Source: Sympetrum striolatum
Taxonomy: Eukaryota > Arthropoda > Insecta > Odonata > Libellulidae
Reading direction: 5' to 3'
Length of the DNA stretch: 64,000 nucleotides
NCBI GenBank assembly: GCA_947579665.1
Contig: OX388348.1
Coordinates: 18,075,759-18,139,758, forward strand
Positions 1 through 12,539 of this stretch are shown here, in pieces. Under the pieces are notes generated by a model. The model worked only from the letters and a program-made list of their open reading frames with translations, was not told the DNA's origin and searched no databases. Every line of letters begins with the position of its first letter. Position 1 is the stretch's first letter. The translations under genes and the position numbers were made by a program.

Positions 1-1541
1 TTAACTGTGGGAAATAAAGGCAAAATTGAGGAAAAAATTGAATTTTCGCTAAAATTATCCGTTTTCGTTGGTTTTTCGCTTAGATTTTTTAATAAATGTG
101 GGAAATAATAGCAAAATTGAGAAAAAAAATTGAATTTGATTATATGTGGGAAATACAGGCAAAATTGTGGAAAAAAATTAAAGTTTCGCTAAAATTTACA
201 GTTTTCGTTGCTTTTTTCGCTCATAATTTGATTAAATTATGGAAATAAAGGAAAAATTGAGGAAAAAAATTGAATGTTCGCTAAAATTATCCGTTTTCTT
301 TGCTTTTTTCGCTTAGAATTTGATTAAATGTGGGAAATAAAGGCAAAATTGAGGAAAAATATTGAATTTTTGCTTAAATTATCCGTTTTCGTTGCTTTTT
401 TTGCTTAAAATTTGATTAAATGTAGGAAATAAAGGCAAAATAAAGGAAAAAAATTGAATTTTTGCGAAAATTTTCAGTTTTCGTTGCTTTATTCGCTCAT
501 GATTTGATTAAATGTAACAAAATAAAGGCAAAGAAGAGGAAAAACTTTGAATTTTCGCTAAAATTATCAGTTTTCGTTGCTTTTTTCGCTCATGATTTGA
601 TTAAATGTAGGAAATAAAGGCGAAATAGAGGAAAAAATTAAATTTTCGCTAAAATTGTCGGTTTTCGTTGCTTTTTTCGATCATAATTTGATTAAATGTA
701 GGAAATAAAGGCAAAATTGAGGAAAAAAATTGAAATTTCTCTGAAATTATCCATTTTCGTTGCTTTTTTCGCTTAGAATTTGATTAAAGGTGGGAAATAA
801 AGGCAAAATTGAGGAAAAAAATTGAATTTTTGCTAAAATTATCCGTTTTCTATGCTTTTTCGCGCTAAAATTATCCGTTTTCGTTGCTTTTTTCGCTTAA
901 AATTTGATTAAATGTAGGAAATAAAGGCAAAATTGAGGAAAATAATTGAATTTTCGCTAAAATTATCCGTTTTCGTTGCTTTTTTCGCTTAGAAATTGAT
1001 TAACTGTGGGAAATAAAGGCAAAATTGAGGAAAAAATTGAATTTTCGCTAAAATTATCCGTTTTCGTTGCTTTTTCGCTTAGATTTTTTAATAAATGTGG
1101 GAAATAATAGCAAAATTGAGAAAAAAAATTGAATTTGATTAAATGTGGGAAATACAGGCAAAATTGTGGAAAAAAATTAAAGTTTCGCTAAAATTTACAG
1201 TTTTCGTTGCTTTTTTCGCTCATAATTTGATTAAATTGGGGTAATACAGGCAAAATTGAGGAATAAATTGAATTTTCGCTAAAATTATCCGTTTTCGTGG
1301 CTTTTTTCGCTAAGAATTTGATTAAATGTGGGAAATAAAGGCAATATTGAGGAAAAAAATTGAATTTTCGCTAAAATTATCCATATTCGTTGCTTTTTTT
1401 GCGCTAAAATTATCCGTTTTCGTTGCTTTTTTCGCTTAGAATTTGATTAAATGTGGGAAATAAAGGCAAAATTGAGGAAAAAAATTGAATTTTCGCTAAA
1501 ATTATCCGTTTTCGTTGCTTTTTTCTCTTAGAATTTGATTA
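1..1541 (+). repeat. Duplicated block A, copy 1
   Basis: This stretch recurs at 6118-7658 with a constant offset of 6117. Both copies share rare markers: CGTTGGTTTTTCGC, GATTATATG before the AATACAGG monomer, and GTAACAAAATA followed by GAAGAGG and AAACTTTG. Similarity ends near 1541, where this copy continues AACTGTGGG and the other continues AAATGTGGC. The first 1031 bases also match 1939-2876. Confidence 0.85.
1093..1140 (+). repeat. Short 48-bp monomer (44-bp deletion)
   Basis: AAATGTGG starts at 1093 and again at 1141, only 48 bp apart. Consensus bases 1-44, the whole pyrimidine-rich half, are missing, and TTGAA joins directly to TTTGATT. The hexamer GAATTT occurs at both ends of the lost piece in the full monomer, so a deletion between 6-bp direct repeats explains the join. 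The short unit is marked by AATAATAGC in place of AATAAAGGC. I located about 55 copies, among them near 86, 2044, 4826, 10790, 16279, 21097, 27957, 33556, 42593, 48778, 55474 and 62776. Their average spacing is a little over 1.1 kb. Confidence 0.95.
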
Positions 1542-1938
1542 ACTGTGGGAAATAAAGGCAAAATTGAGGAAAAAATTGAATTTTCGCTAAAATTATCCGT
1601 ATTCGTTGCTTTTTTCGCTTAGATTTTGTAATAAATGTGGGAAATAAAGGCAAAATTGAGGAAAAAAATTGAATTTTCGCCAAAATTATCCACTTTCGTT
1701 GCTTTTTTCGCTTAGAATTTGATTAAAGGTGGGAAATAAAGGCAAAATGAGGAAAAAAATTGAATTTTTGCTAAAATTATCCATTTTGTTTGCTTTTTTC
1801 GCGCTAAAATTATCCGTTTTCGTTGCTTTTTTCGCTTAGAATTTGATTAAATGTGGGAAATAAAGGCAAAATTGAGGAAAATAATTGAATTTTCGCTAAA
1901 ATTATCCGTTTTCGTTGCTTTTTTCGCTTAGAATTTGA

Positions 1939-2876
1939 TTAACTGTGGGAAATAAAGGCAAAATTGAGGAAAAAATTGAATTTTCGCTAAAATTATCCGT
2001 TTTCGTTGGTTTTTCGCTTAGATTTTTTAATAAATGTGGGAAATAATAGCAAAATTGAGAAAAAAAATTGAATTTGATTATATGTGGGAAATACAGGCAA
2101 AATTGTGGAAAAAAATTAAAGTTTCGCTAAAATTTACAGTTTTCGTTGCTTTTTTCGCTCATAATTTGATTAAATTATGGAAATAAAGGCAAAATTGAGG
2201 AAAAAAATTGAATGTTCGCTAAAATTATCCGTTTTCTTTGCTTTTTTCGCTTAGAATTTGATTAAATGTGGGAAATAAAGGCAAAATTGAGGAAAAATAT
2301 TGAATTTTTGCTTAAATTATCCGTTTTCGTTGCTTTTTTCGCTTAAAATTTGATTAAATGTAGGAAATAAAGGCAAAATAAAGGAAAAAAATTGAATTTT
2401 TGCGAAAATTTTCAGTTTTCGTTGCTTTTTTCGCTCATGATTTGATTAAATGTAGGAAATAAAGGCGAAATAGAGGAAAAAATTAAATTTTCGCTAAAAT
2501 TGTCGGTTTTCGTTGCTTTTTTCGATCATAATTTGATTAAATGTAGGAAATAAAGGCAAAATTGAGGAAAAAAATTGAAATTTCTCTGAAATTATCCATT
2601 TTCGTTGCTTTTTTCGCTTAGAATTTGATTAAAGGTGGGAAATAAAGGCAAAATTGAGGAAAAAAATTGAATTTTTGCTAAAATTATCCGTTTTCTATGC
2701 TTTTTCGCGCTAAAATTATCCGTTTTCGTTGCTTTTTTCGCTTAAAATTTGATTAAATGTAGGAAATAAAGGCAAAATTGAGGAAAATAATTGAATTTTC
2801 GCTAAAATTATCCGTTTTCGTTGCTTTTTTCGCTTAGAAATTGATTAACTGTGGGAAATAAAGGCAAAATTGAGGA
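1939..2876 (+). repeat. Duplicated block A, copy lacking one monomer
   Basis: This is a third copy of bases 1-1031. The offset is 1938 up to about 2450 and 1845 afterwards. The 93-bp difference is exactly one GTAACAAAATA-type monomer, present at about 514-606 and 6631-6723 but absent here. A clean single-monomer loss fits unequal exchange in register. Bases 1541-1938 separately match 5720-6117 at offset 4179. Confidence 0.85.
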
Positions 2877-5719
2877 ATAAATTGAATTTTCGCTAAAATT
2901 ATCCATTTTCGTTGCTTTTTTCGCGCTAAAATTATTCGTTTTCGTTGCTTTTTTCGCTTAGATTTTTAAAAAAATGTGGGAAATAAAGGCAAAATTGAGG
3001 AAAAAAATTGAATTTTCGCCAAAATTATCCATTTTCGTTGTTTTTTTCGCTTAGAATTTGATTAAAGGTGGGAAATAAAGGAAAATTGTGGAAAAAAATT
3101 GAATTTTTGCTAAAATTATCCATTTTCGTAACTTTTTTCGCTCTAAAATTATCCGTTTTCGTTGCTTTTTTTGCTTAGAATTTGATTAAATGTGGGAAAT
3201 AAAGGCAAAATTGAGAAAAAAAATTGAATTTGATTAAATGTGGGAAATACAGGCAAAATTGTGAAATAATTAAAGTATTGCTAAAATTTACAGTTTTCGT
3301 TGCTTTTTTCGCTCATAATTTAATTAAATTGGGGAAATAAAGGCAAAATTGAGGAAAAAAATTGAATTTTCGCTAAAATTATCCGTTTTCGTTGCTTTTT
3401 TCGCTCAGAAATCTATTAAAAGTGGGAAATAAAGGCTAAATTGAGGAAAAAAATTGAATTTTCGCTAAAATTATCCGTTTTCGTAGCTTTTTTCGCTTAG
3501 AATTTGATTAAATGTGGGAAATAAAGGCAAAATTGAGGAAAAAATTGAATCTTCGCTAAAATTATCCGTTTTCGTGGCTTTTTTCGCTAAGAATTTGATT
3601 AAATGTGGGAAATAAAGGCAAAATTGAGGAAAAATATTGAATTTTCGCTAAAATTATCCATATTCGTTGCTTTTTTCGCGCTAAAATTATCCGTTTTCGT
3701 TGCTTTTTTGCTTAGAATTTGATTAAATGTGGGAAATAAAGGCAAAATTGAGGAAAATAATTGAATTTTCGCTAAAATTATCCGTTTTCGTTGCTTTTTT
3801 CGCTTAGAATTTGATTAACTGTGGGAAATAAAGGCCAAATTGAGGAAAAAAAAAATTTTCGCTAAAATTATCCGTTTTCGTTGCTTTTTCGCTTAGATTT
3901 TTTAATAAATGTGGGAAATAATAGCAAAATTGAGTAAAAAAATTGAATTTGATTAAATGTGGGAAATACAGGCAAAATTGTGGAAAAAAATTAAAGTTTC
4001 GCTAAAATTTATAGTTTTCGTTGCTTTTTTCGCTCATAATTTGATTAAATTGGGGAAATAAAGGCAAAATTGAGGAAAAAAATTGAATTTTCGCTAAAAT
4101 TATCCGTTTTCGTTGCTTTTTTCGCTCAGAATTTTATTAAATGTGGGAAATAAAGGCTAAATTGTGGAAAAAAATTGAATTTTCGTTAAAATTATCCGTT
4201 TTCGTTGCTTTTTTCCCTTAGAATTTGATTAAATGTGGGAAATAAAGGCAAAATTGAGGAAAAAAATTGAATTTTCGCTAAAATTATCCGTTTTCGAAGC
4301 TTTTTTCGCTAAAAATTTGATTAAATGTGGGAAATAAAGGCAAAATTGAGGAAAAAAATTGAATTTTCACAAAAATTGTCGGTTTTCGTTGCTTTTTTCG
4401 ATCATAATTTGATTAAATGTAGGAAATAAAGGCAAAATTGAGGAAAAAAATTGAATTTTCGCCAAAATTATCCATTTTTGTTGCTTTTTTTGCTTGGAAT
4501 TTGATTAAAGGTGGGAAATAAAGGCAAAATTTAGGAAAAAAATTGAATTTTTGCTAAAATTATCCATTTTCTTTGCTTTTTCGCGCTAAAATTATCCGTT
4601 TTCGTTGCTTTTTTCGCTTAGAATTTGATTAAATGTAGGAAATAAAGGCAAAATTGAGGAAAATAATTGAATTTTCACTAAAATTATCCGTTTTCGTTGC
4701 TTTTTTCGCTTAGAAATTGATTAACTGTGGGAAATAAAGGCAAAATTGAGGAAAAAATTGAATTTTCGCTAAAATTATCCGTTTTCGTTGCTTTTTCGCT
4801 TAGATTTTTTAATAAATGTGGGAAATAATAGCAAAATTGAGAAAAAAAATTGAATTTGATTAAATGTGGGAAAGGACAGGCAAAATTGTGGATAAAATTA
4901 AAGTTTCGCTAAAATTTACAGTTTTCGTTGCTTTTTTCGCTCATAATTTGATTAATTTGGGATAATACAGGCAAAATTGAGGAATAAATTGAATTTTCGC
5001 TAAAATTATCCGTTTTCGTGGCTTTTTTCGCTAAGAATTTGATTAAATGTGGGAAATAAAGGCAAAATTGAGGAAAAAAATTGAATTTTTGCTAAAATTA
5101 TCCATATTCGTTGCTTTTTTCGCGCTAAAATTATCCGTTTTCGTTGCTTTTTTCGCTTAGAATTTGAGTAAATGTGGGAAATAAAGGCAAATTTTGGAAA
5201 AAAATTGAATTTTCGCTAAAATTATCCGTTTTCGTTGCTTTTTTCTCTTAGAATTTGATTAAATGTGGCAAATAAAGGCAAAATTGAGGAAAAAATTGAA
5301 TTTCCGCGAAAATTATCAGTTTTCGTCGCTTTATACGCTCATGATTTGATTAAATGTAACAAAATAAAATTAAAGTTGAGGAAAAACATTGAATTTTCGC
5401 TAAAATTATCAGTTTTCGTTGCTTTTTTCGCTCATGATTTGATTAAATGTAGGAAATAAAGGCGAAATAGAGGAAAAAATTAAATTTTCGCTAAAATTGT
5501 TGGTTTTCGTAGCTTTTTTCGATCATAATTTGATTAAATGTGGGAAATAAAGGCGAAATTGAGGAAAAAAATTGAAATTTCTCTGAAATTATCCGTTTTC
5601 GTTGCTTTTTTCGCTTAGAATTTGATTAAATGTGGGGAATAAAGGCAAAATTGAGGAAAAATATTGAATTTTTGCTTAAATTATACGTTTTCGTTGCTTT
5701 TTTCGCTTAGAATTTGAAT
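2877..5719 (+). repeat. Satellite segment shared with 9.93-12.5 kb
   Basis: This region holds only satellite. From about 2.88 to 5.2 kb it matches 9.93-12.5 kb. The offset is 7049 at 2972/10021 and about 6866 at 3815/10681, so two monomers (about 183 bp, around 3320-3500 here) are missing from the other copy. Shared markers are the CGCTCTAAAA junction, GGCCAAATTGAGG followed by a longer A run, and TTTTCGAAGC at 4291. An open frame at 5265-5459 is repeat-derived. Confidence 0.8.
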
Positions 5720-6117
5720 AACTGTGGGAAATAAAGGCTAAATTGAGGAAAAAATTGAATTTTCGCTAAAATTATCCGTATTCGTTGCTTTTTTCGCTTA
5801 GATTTTGTAATAAATGTGGGAAATAAAGGCAAAATTGAGGAAAAAAATTGAATTTTCGCCAAAATTATCCACTTTCGTTGCTTTTTTCGCTTAGAATTTG
5901 ATTAAAGGTGGGAAATAAAGGCAAAATGAGGAAAAAAATTGAATTTTTGCTAAAATTATCCATTTTGTTTGCTTTTTTCGCGCTAAAATTATCCGTTTTC
6001 GTTGCTTTTTTCGCTTAGAATTTGATTAAATGTGGGAAATAAAGGCAAAATTGAGGAAAATAATTGAATTTTCGCTAAAATTATCCGTTTTCGTTGCTTT
6101 TTTCGCTTAGAATTTGA
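5720..6117 (+). repeat. Satellite segment matching 1541-1938
   Basis: This segment matches 1541-1938 at offset 4179, with GATTTTGTAATAAATG and CCACTTTCG as shared markers. It runs straight into the second copy of block A. The arrangement 5720-7148 therefore parallels 1541-2876. Confidence 0.8.
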
Positions 6118-7658
6118 TTAACTGTGGGAAATAAAGGCAAAATTGAGGAAAAAATTGAATTTTCGCTAAAATTATCCGTTTTCGTTGGTTTTTCGCTTAG
6201 ATTTTTTAATAAATGTGGGAAATAATAGCAAAATTGAGAAAAAAAATTGAATTTGATTATATGTGGGAAATACAGGCAAAATTGTGGAAAAAAATTAAAG
6301 TTTCGCTAAAATTTACAGTTTTCGTTGCTTTTTTCGCTCATAATTTGATTAAATTATGGAAATAAAGGCAAAATTGAGGAAAAAAATTGAATGTTCGCTA
6401 AAATTATCCGTTTTCTTTGCTTTTTTCGCTTAGAATTTGATTAAATGTGGGAAATAAAGGCAAAATTGAGGAAAAATATTGAATTTTTGCTTAAATTATC
6501 CGTTTTCGTTGCTTTTTTCGCTTAAAATTTGATTAAATGTAGGAAATAAAGGCAAAATAAAGGAAAAAAATTGAATTTTTGCGAAAATTTTCAGTTTTCG
6601 TTGCTTTATTCGCTCATGATTTGATTAAATGTAACAAAATAAAGGCAAAGAAGAGGAAAAACTTTGAATTTTCGCTAAAATTATCAGTTTTCGTTGCTTT
6701 TTTCGCTCATGATTTGATTAAATGTAGGAAATAAAGGCGAAATAGAGGAAAAAATTAAATTTTCGCTAAAATTGTCGGTTTTCGTTGCTTTTTTCGATCA
6801 TAATTTGATTAAATGTAGGAAATAAAGGCAAAATTGAGGAAAAAAATTGAAATTTCTCTGAAATTATCCATTTTCGTTGCTTTTTTCGCTTAGAATTTGA
6901 TTAAAGGTGGGAAATAAAGGCAAAATTGAGGAAAAAAATTGAATTTTTGCTAAAATTATCCGTTTTCTATGCTTTTTCGCGCTAAAATTATCCGTTTTCG
7001 TTGCTTTTTTCGCTTAAAATTTGATTAAATGTAGGAAATAAAGGCAAAATTGAGGAAAATAATTGAATTTTCGCTAAAATTATCCGTTTTCGTTGCTTTT
7101 TTCGCTTAGAAATTGATTAACTGTGGGAAATAAAGGCAAAATTGAGGAAAAAATTGAATTTTCGCTAAAATTATCCGTTTTCGTTGCTTTTTCGCTTAGA
7201 TTTTTTAATAAATGTGGGAAATAATAGCAAAATTGAGAAAAAAAATTGAATTTGATTAAATGTGGGAAATACAGGCAAAATTGTGGAAAAAAATTAAAGT
7301 TTCGCTAAAATTTACAGTTTTCGTTGCTTTTTTCGCTCATAATTTGATTAAATTGGGGTAATACAGGCAAATTTGAGGAATAAATTGAATTTTCGCTAAA
7401 ATTATCCGTTTTCGTGGCTTTTTTCGCTAAGAATTTGATTAAATGTGGGAAATAAAGGCAATATTGAGGAAAAAAATTGAATTTTCGCTATAATTATCCA
7501 TATTCGTTGCTTTTTTCGCGCTAAAATTATCCGTTTTCGTTGCTTTTTTCGCTAAGAATTTGATTAAATGTGGGAAATAAAGGCAAAATTGAGGAAAAAA
7601 ATTGAATTTTCGCTAAAATTATCCGTTTTCGTTGCTTTTTTCTCTTAGAATTTGATTA
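6118..7658 (+). repeat. Duplicated block A, copy 2
   Basis: This is a near-identical copy of 1-1541 that retains the GTAACAAAATA monomer at 6631. Small differences are visible, for example TTCGCTATAATTATCC here near 7485 against TTCGCTAAAATTATCC at the matching place. Only satellite is present. Confidence 0.85.
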
Positions 7659-9930
7659 AATGTGGCAAATAAAGGCAAAATTGAGGAAAAAAATTGAATT
7701 TTCGCTAAAATTATCCGTTTTCGTTTCTTTTTTCGCTTAGAATTTGAATAAATGTAGGAAAAAAAGGCAAAATAGAGGAAAAAAATTGAATTTCCGCGAA
7801 AATTATCAGTTTTCGTTGCTTTATTCGCTCATGATTTGATTAAATGTAACAAAATAAAATCAAAGTTGAGGAAAAACATTGAATTTTCGCGAAAATTATC
7901 AGTTTTCGTTGCTTTATTCGCTCATGATTTGATTAAATGTAACAAAATAAAGGCAAAGTTAAGGAAAAACATTGAATTTTCGCTAAAATTATCAGTTTTC
8001 GTTGCTTTTTTCGCTCATGATTTGATTAAATGTAGGAAATAAAGGCGAAATAGAGGAAAAAATTAAATTTTCGCTAAAATTGTCGGTTTTCGTAGCTTTT
8101 TTCGATCATAATTTGATTAAATGTGGGAAATAAAGGCGAAATTGAGAAAAAAATTGAAATTTCTCTGAAATTATCCGTTTTCGTTGCTTTTTTCGCATAG
8201 AATTTGATTAAATGTGGGGAATAAAGGCAAAATTGAGGAAAAATATTGAATTTTTGCTTAAATTATCCGTTTTCGTTGCTTTTTTCGCTTAGAATTTGAT
8301 TAACTGTGGGAAATAAAGGCTAAATTGAGGAAAAAATTGAATTTTCGCTAAAATTATCCGTATTCGTTGCTTTTTTCGCTTAGATTTTGTAATAAATGTG
8401 GGAAATAAAGGCAAAATTGAGGAAAAAAATTGAATTTTCGCCAAAATTATCCATTTTTGTTGCTTTTTTCGCTTAGAATTTGATTAAAGGTGGGAAATAA
8501 AGGCAAAATTGAGGAAAAAAATTGAATTTTTGCTAAAATTATCCATTTTGTTTGCTTTTTTCGCGCTAAAATTATCCGTTTTCGTTGCTTTTTTCGCTTA
8601 GAATTTGATTAAATGTGGGAAATAAAGGCAAAATTGAGGAAAATAATTGAATTTTCGCTAAAATTATCCGTTTTCGTTGCTTTTTTCGCTTAGAATTTGA
8701 TTAACTGTGGGAAATAAAGGTAAAATTGAGGAAAAAATTGAATTTTCGCTAAAATTATCCGTTTTCGTTGCTTTTTCGCTTAGATTTTTTAATAAATGTG
8801 GGAAATAAAGGCAAAATTGAGGAAAATAATTGAATTTTCGCTAAAATTATCCGTTTTCGTTGCTTTTTTCGCTTAGAATTTGATTAAATGTGGGAAATAC
8901 AGGCAAAATTGTGGAAAAAAATTAAAGTTTCGCTAAAATTTACAGTTTTCGTTGCTTTTTTCGCTCATAATTTGATTAAATTGTGGAAATAAAGGCAAAA
9001 TTGAGAAAAAAAATTGAATGTTTGCTAAAATTATCCGTTTTCTTTGCTTTTTTCGCTTAGAATTTGATTAAATGTGGGAAATAAAGGCAAAATTGAGGAA
9101 AAAATTGAATTTTCGCTAAAATTATCCGTTTTCGTGGCTTTTTTCGCTTAGAATTTGATTAAATGTGGCAAATAAAGGCAAAATTGAGAAAAAAATTGAA
9201 TTTTCGCTAAAATTATCCGTTTTCGTTGCTTTTTTCTCTTAAAATTTGATTAAATGTAGCAAATAAAGGCAAAATTGAGGAAAAAAATTGAATTTTCGCG
9301 AAAATTTTCAGTTTTCGTTGTTTTATTCGCTCATGATTTGATTAAATGTAACAGAATAAAGGCAAAGTTGAGGAAAAACATTCAAAATTCGCTGAAATTA
9401 TCCGTTTTCGTCGCTTTTTTCGCTTAGAATTTGATTAAATGAGGGGAATAAAGGCAAAATTGAGGAAAAATATTGAATTTTTGCTTAAATTATCCGTTTT
9501 CGTTGCATTTTTCGCTTAGAATTTGATTAACTGTGGGTAATAAAGGCAAAATTGAGAAAAAAATTGAATTTTTGCTTAAATTATCCGTTTTCGTTGCTTT
9601 TTTCGCTTAGAATTTGATTAACTGTGGGAAATAAAGGCAAAATTGAGAAAAAAATTGAATTTTCGCTAAAATTATCCGTTTTTGTTGCTTTTTTCTCTTA
9701 GAATTTGATTAAATGTGGCAAATAAAGGCAAAATTGAGGAAAAAAATTGAATTTTCGCTAAAATTATCCGTTTTCGTTGCTTTTTTCGCTTAGAATTTGA
9801 TTAAATGTAGGAAATAAAGGCAAAATAGAGGAAAAAAATTGAATTTTCGCCAAAATTATCCATTTTCGTTGTTTTTTTCACTTAGAATTTGATTAAAGGT
9901 GGGAAATAAAGGCAAAATTGTGGAAAAAAA
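7659..9930 (+). repeat. Mixed satellite segment with tandem AACA-type monomers
   Basis: Satellite only. Two GTAACAAAATA monomers, 93-94 bp long, follow one another near 7848 and 7942. The same pair occurs near 19018/19111 and 35177/35271. Next comes a monomer with GAAATTTCTCTGAAAT in place of GAATTTTCGCTAAAAT (near 8156). Then come composite 125-bp units and a run with few rearrangements from about 9060 to 9850. I see no gene or other element. Confidence 0.8.
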
Positions 9931-11400
9931 TTGAATTTTTGCTAAAATTATCCATTTTCGTTGCTTTTTTCGCGCTAAAATTATTCGTTTTCGTTGCTTT
10001 TTTCGCTTAGATTTTTTAAAAAATGTGGGAAATAAAGGCAAAATTGAGGAAAAAAATTGAATTTTCGCCAAAATTATCCATTTTCGTTGTTTTTTTCGCT
10101 TAGAATTTGATTAAAGGTGGGAAATAAAGGAAAATTGTGGAAAAAAATTGAATTTTTGCTAAAATTATCCATTTTCGTAACTTTTTTCGCTCTAAAATTA
10201 TCCGTTTTCGTTGCTTTTTTCGCTTAGAATTTGATTAAATGTGGGAAATAAAGGCAAAATTGAGAAAAAAAATTGAATTTGATTAAATGTGGGAAATACA
10301 GGCAAAATTGTGAAAAAAATTAAAGTATTGCTAAAATTTACAGTTTTCGTTGCTTTTTTCGCTTAGAATTTGATTAAATGTGGGAAATAAAGGCAAAATT
10401 GAGGAAAAAATTGAATATTCGCTAAAATTATCCGTTTTCGTGGCTTTTTTCGCTAAGAATTTGATTAAATGTGGGAAATAAAGGCAAAATTGAGGAAAAA
10501 TATTGAATTTTCGCTAAAATTATCCATATTCGTTGCTTTTTTCGCGCTAAAATTATCCGTTTTCGTTGCTTTTTTGCTTAGAATTTGATTAAATGTGGGA
10601 AATAAAGGCAAAATTGAGGAAAATAATTGAATTTTCGCTAAAATTATCCGTTTTCGTTGCTTTTTTCGCTTAGAATTTGATTAACTGTGGGAAATAAAGG
10701 CCAAATTGAGGAAAAAAAAAATTTTCGCTAAAATTATCCGTTTTCGTTGCTTTTTCGCTTAGATTTTTTAATAAATGTGGGAAATAATAGCAAAATTGAG
10801 TAAAAAAATTGAATTTGATTAAATGTGGGAAATACAGGCAAAATTGTGGAAAAAAATTAAAGTTTCGCTAAAATTTATAGTTTTCGTTGCTTTTTTCGCT
10901 CATAATTTGATTAAATTGGGGAAATAAAGGCAAAATTGAGGAAAAAAACTGAATTTTCGCTAAAATTTTCCGTTTTCGATGCTTTTTTCGCTCATAATTT
11001 GATTAAATTGGGGAAATAAAGGCAAAATTGAGGAAAAAAAATGAATTTTCGCTAAAATTATCCGTTTTCGTTGCTTTTTCCCTTAGAATTTGATTAAATG
11101 TGGGAAATAAAGGCAAAATTGAGGAAAAAAATTGAATTTTCGCTAAAATTATCCGTTTTCGAAGCTTTTTTCGCTAAAAATTTGATTAAATGTGGGAAAT
11201 AAAGGAAAAATTGAGGAAAAAAAATGAATTTTCGCTAAAATTATCCGTTTTCGTTGCTTTTTTTGCTTGGAATTTGATTAAAGGTGGGAAATAAAGGCAA
11301 AATTGAGGATAAAAATTGAATTTTTGCTAAAATTATCCATTTTCTTTGCTTTTTCGCGCTAAAATTATCCGTTTTCGTTGCTTTTTTCGCTTAGAATTTG
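9931..11400 (+). repeat. Second copy of the 2.88-5.2 kb segment
   Basis: This is the partner of 2.88-4.6 kb, offset 7049 falling to about 6866 after loss of two monomers near 10351. At that point TTACAG is followed by CGCTTAGAATTTG instead of the CATAATTTAATT and CAGAAATCTATT monomers of the other copy. Around 9860-10130 the sequence also resembles 43.27-43.55 kb, with CCATTTTCGTTGTTTTTTTC as the shared marker. Confidence 0.8.
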
Positions 11401-12476
11401 ATTAAATGTAGGAAATAAAGGCAAAATTGAGGAAAATAATTGAATTTTCACTAAAATTATCCGTTTTCGTTGCTTTTTTCGCTTAGAAATCTATTAACTG
11501 TGGGAAATAAAGGCAAAATTGAGGAAAAAATTGAATTTTCGCTAAAATTATCCGTTTTCGTTGCTTTTTCGCTTAGATTTTTTAATAAATGTGGGAAATA
11601 ATAGCAAAATTGAGAAAAAAAATTGAATTTAATTAAATGTGGGAAATACAGGCAAAATTGTGGATAAAATTAAAGTTTCGCTAAAATTTACAGTTTTCGT
11701 TGCTTTTTTCGCTCATAATTTGATTAAATTGGGGTAATACAGGCAAAATTGAGGAATAAATTGAATTTTCGCTAAAATTATCCGTTTTCGTGGCTTTTTT
11801 CGCTAAGAATTTGATTAAATGTGTGAAATAAAGGCAAAATTGAGGAAAAAAATTGAATTTTCGCTAAAATTATCCATATTCGTTGCTTTTTTCGCGCTAA
11901 AATTATCCGTTTTCGTTGCTTTTTTCGCTTAGAATTTGATTAAATGTAGGAAATAAAGGCAAAATTGAGGAAAATAATTGAATTTTCACTAAAATTATCC
12001 GTTTTCGTTGCTTTTTTCGCTTAGAAATTGATTAACTGTGGGAAATAAAGGCAAAATTGAGGAAAAAATTGAATTTTCGCTAAAATTATCCGTTTTCGTT
12101 GCTTTTTCGCTTAGATTTTTTAATAAATGTGGGAAATAATAGCAAAATTGAGAAAAAAAATTGAATTTGATTAAATGTGGGAAATACAGGCAAAATTGTG
12201 GATAAAATTAAAGTTTCGCTAAAATTTACAGTTTTCGTTGCTTTTTTCGCTCATAATTTTATTAAATTGGGGTAATACAGGCAAAATTGGGGAATAAATT
12301 GAATTTTCGCTAAAATTATCCGTTTTCGTGGCTTTTTTCGCTAAGAATTTGATTAAATGTGGGAAATAAAGGCAAAATTGAGGAAAAAAATTGAATTTTC
12401 GCTAAAATTATCCATATTCGTTGCTTTTTTCGCGCTAAAATTATCCGTTTTCGTTTCTTTTTTCGCTTAGAATTTG
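11401..12476 (+). repeat. 538-bp tandem duplication, two copies
   Basis: The string ATTAAATGTAGG starts at 11401 and at 11939, 538 bp apart. Each copy runs through AATTTTCACTAAAATT, the five-type cassette, CGTGGC, CCATATTCG and the CGCGC composite monomer. The copies differ at a few bases, for example GTGTGAAATAAAGG near 11821 against GTGGGAAATAAAGG, and CTATTAACTG against TTGATTAACTG. Similarity ends near 12475 at AATTTGAGTAAATG. Confidence 0.85.
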
Positions 12477-12539
12477 AGTAAATGTGGGAAATAAAGGCAA
12501 ATTTTGGAAAAAAATTGAATTTTCGCTAAAATTATCCGT

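Noticed and set aside
5265..5459. Open reading frames of about 60-105 codons throughout the window, on both strands (for example 5265-5459, 13474-13713, 35057-35374, 63145-63450).
   Set aside because: They are translations of two or three monomers. A 92-bp unit is not a multiple of three, so each strand cycles through all frames and any frame should meet a stop within about 276 bp, which fits the observed lengths. No start context, domain or codon pattern supports coding.
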